This document shows positions 14,801 to 21,194 of a stretch of 24,413 nucleotides of DNA, piece by piece. The notes beneath the pieces are model-generated. The model was not told the origin of the DNA and made no database searches. It worked only from the letters and a program-made list of their open reading frames with translations. Source of the stretch: Bacteroidales bacterium UBA1754 (GTDB lineage Bacteria; Bacteroidota; Bacteroidia; Bacteroidales; Paludibacteraceae); NCBI GenBank assembly GCA_002315615.1, contig DCHK01000071.1, positions 1 to 24,413 of the forward strand, read 5' to 3'. How positions within the stretch are numbered: position 1 is the stretch's first letter; each line of letters begins with the position of its first letter. The position numbers and the translations under genes are program-made.

Positions 14801-17800
14801 AAAACTTTCGACAAAGCCATTAAACTATCAGACATCAAAGAACATAACACGATAGAAAAACTTGAAGCCTTCCTTACCACAAGCGAAGCACAAAAAACAT
14901 ACCAAAAACAAGCCGACTATCCTTTGATGCAAAATCAAATGGGCGTGTTTGTAGAAATGGGCATCGACTCATCGTCGTTGGACTACAACATTCCGTTGAT
15001 GATGAAACTCTCTGACAAAATTGATACTGCAAAATTGCAAAAGGCAGTTTGCACAGCCATAGATGCACACCCATACATTAAAACCACACTGAAAGCCGAC
15101 AAAAGTGGTAATGCACGTGCCATTAGACAGGACGACTGCAAGTGCGAAGTGGACATTATTAAAACAGACACTTTGCCAAAAACAACAGATTTAGTACGGC
15201 CTTTCAACTTGATGGGTGGCAAACTTTATCGTGTAGAAATTTACGAAACAAACAACGGAAATTATCTGTTTATCGATGTTCATCACATTGTTTCGGACGG
15301 AACTTCGCTCGCCATACTTTTGAACGACATCAATCTTGCCTACAAGGGCGAAAAAATTGATACAGAAATATTTACAGGTTTCGAAGCAGCATTAGAAGAA
15401 GAACAATTGCGTAGTTCCGAGAAATACGAAACTTCAAAAAATTATTTCGACACCCTTTTGAATGGTTGCAACACCGAATGTATGCCCGCCAAATGTGCCG
15501 AGCCAAATGCCAAAGAAGGCGACTGCACCATATACGACTACTCTTTGGGCAAAAAATCGGCAGAAATTATCGCTTATTGCCAAAAGAACAACATCACGAT
15601 GAATGCGTTTTTCAACGCAGTTTTCTCGCACGTGCTTGCCACATTCTTGCACGCCGATGATGTAACATACTGCACCGTTTACAACGGCAGAAACGACTCT
15701 CGTTTGGCAAATAGTTTTTCAATGCTTGTAAAGACTTTGCCCGTACACGGTTTGCTGATGCCAGAATCGTCGGTTTTGGACTACATTCAGTCTGTACAGC
15801 AACAACTTATTGAAACAATGTCGAACGACGTGGTTTCGTTTGCCGAAATAAGCAACAAATACGGCGTGAAGCCGAATATTTTCTTCAATTATCAAGGCGA
15901 TAACTTTGAATTTGACAATATCGGTGGAGAAAAAGCAGAAATCGTTCCGTTAGATTTTGCTGCAGCCAAAGCACCACTTTCGGTAGAATTGTTTTTGGAG
16001 AAAGATAACTTTTCGGTAAAAACCACCTATCGCACCGACTGCCTTTGTCGCGAGTTCATTTCGTCATTCGTGGGCGCATTGGCAACCGCAGCAGCAGATT
16101 TTGTAAAATGCGAAAAAATCAAACAAGTATCGTTGCTTTCTGACGAAGAACATCAGCATTTCGACGAGATGAATACCACCGACAGACCATTTGAAAACAT
16201 TGCTCCGCAAAAATTCTTCGAAAGATGCGCAAAAGCGACACCCGAACGCACCGCTGTGAAAACACGCAACGAAAGTTTAACTTTCAAAGAACTCGATGAA
16301 AAAGCAAATAGCGTGGCAAATTCACTCGTAAAATTAGGCGTGAAAAGCGACGAAATTGTAGGACTTTTATTAGACCGTTCGGCTTTTGTACCTATGGGCG
16401 AATTGGGAATTTTGAAGGCTGGAGGCGCATTTTTGCCAATGTTGCCAACCTACCCCGACGAGCGTTTGGACTTCTGTATGCAGAATGCCGACTGCCGTTT
16501 TGTAATTACTACCAAAGACATTATCGACACCCGAAAAGAATTGTTTTCTGCCGACAAAAACTATCGCGCTTTGGACATTGAAACACTGGTTGCTGAAAGC
16601 GAAAAAAACACACCAGACGTTAAATTCAGTCAAAGTCAATTGGCATACTGCATATACACATCAGGTTCTACAGGAACACCAAAAGGCGTAATGATAGAAC
16701 ACCATAATTTAGCCAATATCATTCAATCATCGGAATTTGTCGAATTTATAAGCAAAGGAACAACCGAACTTTGTATGGCATCTATCTCGTTCGATATGTC
16801 AATAACCGAGATATTCGACCCACTCTGCCACGGTAAAACTATCTACATTGCTTCCGAAGAAGAAATTCACAACCTCGATATGATGTTGGCAGCATTTACC
16901 GAGCACAAAATAGATATGATGACAATGACGCCATCTTTTGCGTGGACATTGCTATCGTTGCCTGCATTCGGCAAAGCGTTGTCGCAACTGCAAAGTATCA
17001 TTTTAGGTGCAGAAGCATTTCAACCCGTGCTATTTGATAAACTGAAATCGCTGAATCCTGATATGCTCATTATGAACGGATATGGACCTACGGAATGTAC
17101 ACAAGCCTGCTCGTTCAAAACCATCACCGACGGCAAGAACATTACCATAGGCGGACCGCTCACCAATAGCAAATACTATACGATGGACAACTACGGCAAC
17201 CTTTTGCCACGATATGCCGTGGGCGAACTTATTATTTGTGGCGAAGGCGTAGGTCGTGGATACGTGAAACTGCCCGAAAAAAATGCTGCTTCGTTTATAG
17301 AAGTAGAAGGCGTAAGAGCATATCATAGTGGCGACTTGGTGCGCATCAATCGAAATAATGAAGCCGAATTTGGTGGACGTGCCGACAACCAAGTGAAACT
17401 GCGTGGATTCCGTATAGAACTCGATGAAGTAGAAAATGTGATGATGGAATTTAAAGGCGTTTCGCAAGCAAAAGTCATTGTACGCAACAACGGAACAGAA
17501 GATTTCTTGGCAGGATTCTTCACTGCCGACAAAGAAACAAGCGTAGAAGAACTCAGTACCTTTATGCGTAAAAAACTGACGTACTATATGGTGCCTGCAG
17601 CAATGATGCAATTAGACAAAATGCCGATGACCGCCAACGGAAAACTCGACAAAAAAGCATTGCCCGAAATTCGTCCCGTAAAGAAAGAAAAAGTGAAACG
17701 CGTACCGAAAAAATCGTTGGAAGAAAAAATACTCGACATTTTCCGCTCGGTACTGAAACAAGACGAGTGCTATGTGGACGACAATTTCTTTGAAATAGGC

Positions 17801-19132
17801 GGAACATCACTTTCGGCATCGAACGTAGTAATGCAATTAAAATCAGAAGGTTACAAAGTTGAATATCAAGACATTTTCGACCACCAAACTGCCGAAAATT
17901 TAGCCGAATACATAGAAAGTCAGCAAACAAAAACTGCTCCTACTGCACAAACCGATACTGCTCAAAATCAATATGGCGAAACAATAGAAGAACTGAAATA
18001 CAACACGCTTGAATATGCTGCCGAAGTGGAACGCAAACCACTTGGCGATGTATTGCTAACGGGCGCTACAGGTTTCCTTGGCAACCACATATTGAAAGAC
18101 CTTATAGAAAACGAAAGCGGACACATTTATTGCCTTTTGCGCAAAGGTGGTTTCGACGACATTCTTGCACGTTTGAAATCTACCCTTTTCTACTATTTTG
18201 AAGACAACTTCGATGAGGCTTTCAAGAGCAGAATAACACTCATAGAAGGCGATATAACCGACGACGGACTTGCAACGAAAATTACCAATATCTCGTTCGA
18301 CACTATCATCAACTGCGCAGCGTGCGTGAAACACTTTGCCAACGACAATTCAATAGAGTTCGTGAATGTACACGGAGTGCAAAATCTGATTGCTATAGCC
18401 AAAGAGAAAAACGCCAAGATGATTCAGATTTCTACCACATCTGTGCCTGGCGTACACACCGAAGAAACCTACAAGATAAATTTGCGAATGACAGAAGATA
18501 AACTCTTTGTAGTAGATGATATGAACAACCAATACGGACAGTCGAAATATAAAGCAGAACTGCTGATGTTGGAAGCCATAAAAGACGGAATGCGTGGAAA
18601 AATTATTCGTGTAGGCAACTTGATGGGACGCTCTACAGATGGTGAATTCCAAACAAATCTGCACGCCAACGCATTCCTAAACGGACTGCGAGGATTTGCA
18701 GCCATTGGCAAATGTCCGATTAGTCACTCTACCGACCCGATGAGTTTCTCGGCTATAGATAGCACTGCACACGCTGTAGTTTTGCTATCAGGTACAAACG
18801 ATAAATTCACCGCCTTCAATGCCGACTCTCGCTTCATATTCGACGAAATGAAACTGATAGACACTTGCAACCGTTGTGGCATTACTATCACGCCTGTGAA
18901 AGACGAAGAATATTACGCCGATTTCTATCGTATGATGGGCGACCCGAAAACTAACGAACGCGTCTCTGCTCTACTGACAAACGACCGTCCTGGTGTGCAC
19001 ATGGTGAATACCGACAACCGTTTCACAGCAAACATATTGTACCGACTTGGTTTTGCGTGGCCTTTTGTAGATGATAGTTATTTGGAAAAAGTAATAGAAG
19101 CGCTCGATGGAATGGGATTCTTTTGGGAATAG
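11873..19132 (+). CDS. Two-module non-ribosomal peptide synthetase, C-A-PCP-C-A-PCP-reductase
   Basis: This is a single 2,419-residue cytoplasmic assembly line. C1 spans about 5-425 with HHLVYDG at 130-136. A1 (about 435-920) has YTSGTTGTPKG at 583, NGYGPSET at 713, YKTGD at 802 and catalytic K910. PCP1 carries its phosphopantetheine serine at S965 (VGMTSIG). C2 (about 1015-1425) has HHIVSDG at 1137-1143. A2 (about 1445-1935) has YTSGSTGTPKG at 1595, NGYGPTE at 1735, YHSGD at 1817 and K1924. PCP2 has S979+1000, that is S1979, in IGGTSLSA. A thioester reductase runs from about 2055 to the end, with LLTGATGFLG at 2061-2070 and YGQSK (Y2221, K2225). All core motifs are intact. The C-terminal reductase implies NAD(P)H-dependent release as an aldehyde or alcohol, and the N-terminal C domain suggests that the first residue is N-acylated. 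It is monocistronic between its own promoter and terminator. Codon use resembles the neighbours. Confidence 0.95.
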   Translation: MEKVVKECPLSSNQMGIYLECINNEETLQYNIGFEYIFESKIDPQRLKNATDKVLANYAAFRSAVIQRNGEPRLITLPEAPTASLHTITESEYQQIKSHFVSPFVLDGQPLCRVNIYKTENATYMLFEIHHLVYDGLSTLVFEHALELAYKGEEIPTENYSVYEATQDDQKLAESDKMKESYNYFEKLLEGVETDSNILPDLDGSDTRHCHSAHCEMGVSAQCVKEMAKANGVTENVLLLAAFSYTLAKFSGQKESLFTSINSGRRGRPLENTIGFFVRTFPLYFKFDEDSTISDYIQYTKKNYFDTMSHDDVPFAELASKYGIRSDIKYVYQGDLINDVKFDGTTLKKTFFDCDDAMSNLDVMITRVDDKYHLKLDYRRGLYSEENIMCFAKMYSCVVKSFLKEKHLKDIQFVSDETQSFIEKFNATEKPYNQDETVWDIVSKQIKASPEKTAISFKDKTITYADFDKLTSKIASYLTNKGIGKEDFVSILIPRNEFIAVTAFGVVRSGAAYQPLDPTYPQERLNFMVKDSGAKLLIADRDLRHLLNEYEGEVLYTDEIENLPFDEDFQPKDSPKSALVIIYTSGTTGTPKGCVLENRNIVCFHHNHVKNVGLEQSSCVATYASFGFDAGIMDIFTTLMVGATLHVLPDEIRLDITQINDFYKKNKITHGFITTQVGRMFAETTDCQTLKTMLVGGEKLVPFNPPTNFAFVNGYGPSETIAYVCHHRVTDNSPVQPIGKPSDNTKLYVADSQMRMLPAGACGELCVAGGQVGREYLNRPEKTAESFVENPFCNDKYYNRIYKTGDVVRLLPSGEIDFVGRRDGQVKIRGFRVELTEIEEVIRRFENVKDATVVAFDEKNGGKYIAAYIAADTKIDISNLKKFIADEKPPYMVPAVIMQIDAIPYTQNQKVNKRALPVPKREIDTTLLEKPKNETQQKIFNIAKDILGHEEFGVTSNLFEVGMTSIGTIRFNVQLGKTFDKAIKLSDIKEHNTIEKLEAFLTTSEAQKTYQKQADYPLMQNQMGVFVEMGIDSSSLDYNIPLMMKLSDKIDTAKLQKAVCTAIDAHPYIKTTLKADKSGNARAIRQDDCKCEVDIIKTDTLPKTTDLVRPFNLMGGKLYRVEIYETNNGNYLFIDVHHIVSDGTSLAILLNDINLAYKGEKIDTEIFTGFEAALEEEQLRSSEKYETSKNYFDTLLNGCNTECMPAKCAEPNAKEGDCTIYDYSLGKKSAEIIAYCQKNNITMNAFFNAVFSHVLATFLHADDVTYCTVYNGRNDSRLANSFSMLVKTLPVHGLLMPESSVLDYIQSVQQQLIETMSNDVVSFAEISNKYGVKPNIFFNYQGDNFEFDNIGGEKAEIVPLDFAAAKAPLSVELFLEKDNFSVKTTYRTDCLCREFISSFVGALATAAADFVKCEKIKQVSLLSDEEHQHFDEMNTTDRPFENIAPQKFFERCAKATPERTAVKTRNESLTFKELDEKANSVANSLVKLGVKSDEIVGLLLDRSAFVPMGELGILKAGGAFLPMLPTYPDERLDFCMQNADCRFVITTKDIIDTRKELFSADKNYRALDIETLVAESEKNTPDVKFSQSQLAYCIYTSGSTGTPKGVMIEHHNLANIIQSSEFVEFISKGTTELCMASISFDMSITEIFDPLCHGKTIYIASEEEIHNLDMMLAAFTEHKIDMMTMTPSFAWTLLSLPAFGKALSQLQSIILGAEAFQPVLFDKLKSLNPDMLIMNGYGPTECTQACSFKTITDGKNITIGGPLTNSKYYTMDNYGNLLPRYAVGELIICGEGVGRGYVKLPEKNAASFIEVEGVRAYHSGDLVRINRNNEAEFGGRADNQVKLRGFRIELDEVENVMMEFKGVSQAKVIVRNNGTEDFLAGFFTADKETSVEELSTFMRKKLTYYMVPAAMMQLDKMPMTANGKLDKKALPEIRPVKKEKVKRVPKKSLEEKILDIFRSVLKQDECYVDDNFFEIGGTSLSASNVVMQLKSEGYKVEYQDIFDHQTAENLAEYIESQQTKTAPTAQTDTAQNQYGETIEELKYNTLEYAAEVERKPLGDVLLTGATGFLGNHILKDLIENESGHIYCLLRKGGFDDILARLKSTLFYYFEDNFDEAFKSRITLIEGDITDDGLATKITNISFDTIINCAACVKHFANDNSIEFVNVHGVQNLIAIAKEKNAKMIQISTTSVPGVHTEETYKINLRMTEDKLFVVDDMNNQYGQSKYKAELLMLEAIKDGMRGKIIRVGNLMGRSTDGEFQTNLHANAFLNGLRGFAAIGKCPISHSTDPMSFSAIDSTAHAVVLLSGTNDKFTAFNADSRFIFDEMKLIDTCNRCGITITPVKDEEYYADFYRMMGDPKTNERVSALLTNDRPGVHMVNTDNRFTANILYRLGFAWPFVDDSYLEKVIEALDGMGFFWE

Positions 19133-19166
19133 CGAATAACAATGAAGAGTGAGAAATGAGAAATCC

Positions 19167-19203
19167 GAGGTTGTATCAAAATGTATGATACGACCTCTTT
19201 TTT
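19167..19203 (+). terminator. Intrinsic terminator of the NRPS gene
   Basis: GAGGTTGTATCA (19167-19178) pairs with TGATACGACCTC (19186-19197), 12 bp including one G-U, around a 7-base loop. A run of six T follows at 19198-19203. It begins 34 bases after the stop codon. Confidence 0.85.
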
Positions 19204-19231
19204 GTTGTTTTTCAAAACTATAAAAAAATGT

Positions 19232-19264
19232 AAAAAAGCCCCGACTTTCTTAAGTTGAGGCTTT
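19232..19264 (-). terminator. Intrinsic terminator reading on the minus strand
   Basis: AAAGCCCCGACTT (19235-19247) and AAGTTGAGGCTTT (19252-19264) form a 13-position stem with one mismatch and one G-U around a 4-base loop. On the minus strand it is followed by a T run (complement of 19232-19237). It sits 63 bases past the end of the minus-strand open frame 19327-19824 and would terminate a transcript from there. The terminal A/T pairs may also let it act weakly on the plus strand. Confidence 0.65.
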
Positions 19265-19319
19265 GTTATGTTGTAAACATTCATTAACTTTATGAATATC
19301 AAACACTAACAAGTATAGA

Positions 19320-19382
19320 ATGCACTTTAAAGATTACAATCCAGACCAATTGCGTCTTTTTCCGGTGATCCAACCACGATGA
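19320..19382 (+). pseudogene. Probable remnant of an IS transposase N-terminus
   Basis: The ATG at 19320 opens a 20-residue frame, MHFKDYNPDQLRLFPV and then IQPR and a stop. The first 16 residues closely resemble the start of IS1182-type transposases of Bacteroidota, which typically begin with a [K/H]F-K-x-Y-x-x-x-Q-x-x-L-[L/F]-P pattern. After the Pro-Val the resemblance ends and no further transposase sequence follows in any plus frame, so only the extreme 5' end would remain, with a break near 19365-19370. The motif was recognised by eye from a short stretch, so it could be coincidence. Confidence 0.35.
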
Positions 19383-19824
19383 AGTCATTTTTCAAATCCT
19401 TTCTTGATAGATACGAAAAGTTCCCGACAGCTCCAATTGCATTTGAGATTACGAGCAGAAACTCTTCAGGAGTTTCGATACTCCAATTTTTTATCAGTTT
19501 TTTTAGTGCCGAAATGTTTTTCTTTATATCTTTGTCGGCTGAGATCATCCCCAGCGCTGTGGGCGCGTTGCCTAACCGCTGGCATTTAATGTAGGGCGCA
19601 TCATCCCCTTGTGGCTTGTACACCGATTGTGTGCGGGTCGGGAATCTCTCAATTGTGATAATGATTTCACTACACAGGCCGCTGGTTTTCTGGCGGTCTT
19701 TTTTTTCGTCTATGTCTCCAATTCCTGGCGCATTTTCTTTCTTCCTCCGCAGTAGGCACAAGGCAGCCCTGAGGCTGTCTTTGGTCAGATGAAATACAAT
19801 ATGGCATACAAACGATTCCGCCAC
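19327..19824 (-). CDS. Hypothetical open frame lacking an ATG, possibly decayed
   Basis: A 165-codon frame on the minus strand starts at a GTG (19824) and ends at 19327; the frame stays open for 16 more codons upstream but contains no ATG there. The first internal Met is in ALGMISADKD, far into the protein. Composition is protein-like: IKKNISALKKLIKNW, then EEFLLVISNAIGAVGNFSYL near the C-terminus, with no membrane helix. I recognise no family. Its last codons are antisense to the probable transposase remnant, so the original 3' end may have been replaced. A minus-strand terminator follows 63 bases on. The central part (about 19540-19800) is GC-richer than its surroundings. An acquired or inactivated gene is more likely than an intact native one. 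Confidence 0.35.
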   Translation of the reverse strand: MAESFVCHIVFHLTKDSLRAALCLLRRKKENAPGIGDIDEKKDRQKTSGLCSEIIITIERFPTRTQSVYKPQGDDAPYIKCQRLGNAPTALGMISADKDIKKNISALKKLIKNWSIETPEEFLLVISNAIGAVGNFSYLSRKDLKNDFIVVGSPEKDAIGLDCNL

Positions 19825-19914
19825 TTTGGATTGAGCAATGCTTTGAAAAATTTGTTGATAACTTTTTACTAATCAGCAGTTAAAATATTTTGAAATGGGC
19901 AATATTTTGCGTTA

Positions 19915-19931
19915 TTTTACATTTTGTAAAA
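19915..19931. promoter_or_regulatory. Inverted repeat just upstream of rsmH
   Basis: TTTTACA (19915-19921) and TGTAAAA (19925-19931) form a perfect 7-bp dyad with a 3-base spacer, 13 bases before the rsmH ATG. It overlaps a near-match to a -7 box (TACATTTTG, one base longer than consensus), so it could be an operator for the dcw promoter, or an AT-rich coincidence. Confidence 0.3.
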
Positions 19932-19944
19932 ATCGAAGAATTGA

Positions 19945-20853
19945 ATGTCTGAAATTGTTTATCATACACCCGCATTGCTAAACGAAAGCATTGACGGACT
20001 GAACATTAAGCAAAACGGAACGTATATTGACGTTACTTTTGGTGGTGGAGGACATTCGCGCGAAATTTTGAACAGACTCGGCAAAAACGGACATCTTTAC
20101 TCTTTCGACCAAGATATTGATGCCAAGAAAAATTCTTTCGATGACAAACGCTTCACTTTTGTACTGAGTAATTTTAGGTTTTTACGCAATTTTATGCACT
20201 ACTATGGCGTAGAGAAAGTTGACGGCATATTGGCAGACCTCGGCGTATCTTTTCATCATTTCGACGATGCTACACGTGGTTTTTCGTTTCGCTTCGACAG
20301 CCCACTGGATATGCGTATGAACCAACGCGCTACCCTTACGGCAGCCGATATACTCAACACTTACGACGAAAAGAAACTTGCAGATGTTTTCTACCTGTAC
20401 GGCGAACTGAACGACGCACGACAATTGGCAAGAAAGATAGTAAAAGCTCGTGAAAACGCACCGCTCCAAACCACAGGTCAGTTGCAAGAAATTGCTAAAC
20501 CCAAGTTAGGCAAAGAGCAAGAGAAAAAATACTGGGCAAAGGTATTTCAGGCATTGCGCATAGAGGTGAACGACGAAATGCGTGCGCTAAAAAGTATGCT
20601 CACCCAAGCCAACGACATTTTGGCACAAGACGGACGTTTGTCTGTTATCACGTACCACTCGCTCGAAGACCGATTGGTGAAAAACTTTTTCCGTAGTGGA
20701 AATTTCGAGGGAAAAATAGAACAAGACTTTTACGGCAACGTAATTTGCCCATTAGATACAGTGAACAACAAAGTAATAGTGCCAACCGACGACGAGGTGG
20801 AACGTAATCCTCGCTCGCGCAGTGCAAAATTACGCATAGCAAGAAAGAAATAA
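19945..20853 (+). CDS. rsmH: 16S rRNA (cytosine(1402)-N4)-methyltransferase RsmH
   Basis: RsmH (MraW) uses S-adenosylmethionine to N4-methylate C1402 in the 16S rRNA decoding centre. The 302-residue protein carries YIDVTFGGGGHS (27-38, SAM-binding loop), GILADLGVS (94-102), RGFSFRFDSPLDMRM (111-125), QALRIEVNDE (202-211), VITYHSLEDRLVKNFF (234-249) and the C-terminal NPRSRSAKLR (288-297), all as in the family. It is the first dcw gene present here; mraZ, which normally precedes it, is not found immediately upstream. The ftsL-like gene starts 2 bases after its stop. Confidence 0.97.
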   Translation: MSEIVYHTPALLNESIDGLNIKQNGTYIDVTFGGGGHSREILNRLGKNGHLYSFDQDIDAKKNSFDDKRFTFVLSNFRFLRNFMHYYGVEKVDGILADLGVSFHHFDDATRGFSFRFDSPLDMRMNQRATLTAADILNTYDEKKLADVFYLYGELNDARQLARKIVKARENAPLQTTGQLQEIAKPKLGKEQEKKYWAKVFQALRIEVNDEMRALKSMLTQANDILAQDGRLSVITYHSLEDRLVKNFFRSGNFEGKIEQDFYGNVICPLDTVNNKVIVPTDDEVERNPRSRSAKLRIARKK

Positions 20854-20855
20854 CT

Positions 20856-21194
20856 ATGGCAGAGAATAAGAAAAACGGGCAAAAGAAAAAACTCAACTTG
20901 CAACATATTTTCAGCGGTAAATTTATTTCCGATTTTTTGAAAAATCATCTAACGGTGGTTCTTATCATTGTTGCCATTTTTCTGTTGCGCATTGCCAATG
21001 AGTATTACTGCCTAAGGCAACACACAGAAATGGGAAAACTGCAAAAGTCTATTGATTCTATTCGCGTGGTGTACCTTACTATTTCGAAAGAAGAAATGAA
21101 TTTGCTACGCGAATCGGAAGTTGCAAAAATGGTGAAAAATGCCAATTTAACCATAAAACCCGACAATGACATACCCTATATCTTGGAAAAATAA
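20856..21194 (+). CDS. ftsL: FtsL-like cell division membrane protein
   Basis: This 112-residue bitopic protein has a basic cytoplasmic N-terminus (1-30), one membrane helix at about 31-46 (HLTVVLIIVAIFLL) and a periplasmic part with heptad-like spacing (CLRQHTEMGKLQKSIDSIRV). This is the size and topology of FtsL, which joins FtsB/FtsQ in the divisome and activates FtsWI. The sequence is poorly conserved, as usual, and the identification leans on position between rsmH and the class B PBP. Its TAA overlaps the ATG of the PBP gene by one base (TAATG), indicating translational coupling. Confidence 0.82.
   Translation: MAENKKNGQKKKLNLQHIFSGKFISDFLKNHLTVVLIIVAIFLLRIANEYYCLRQHTEMGKLQKSIDSIRVVYLTISKEEMNLLRESEVAKMVKNANLTIKPDNDIPYILEK

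Noticed and set aside
12011..18711. Numerous minus-strand frames of 60-193 codons within the NRPS gene
   Set aside because: All are antisense to intact, motif-rich domains of a single continuous frame and have biased, Cys/His/Phe-rich translations typical of shadows.
19379..19594. Plus-strand 71-codon frame after the transposase-like fragment
   Set aside because: It is antisense to the more protein-like minus-strand frame and does not resemble the continuation of a transposase.
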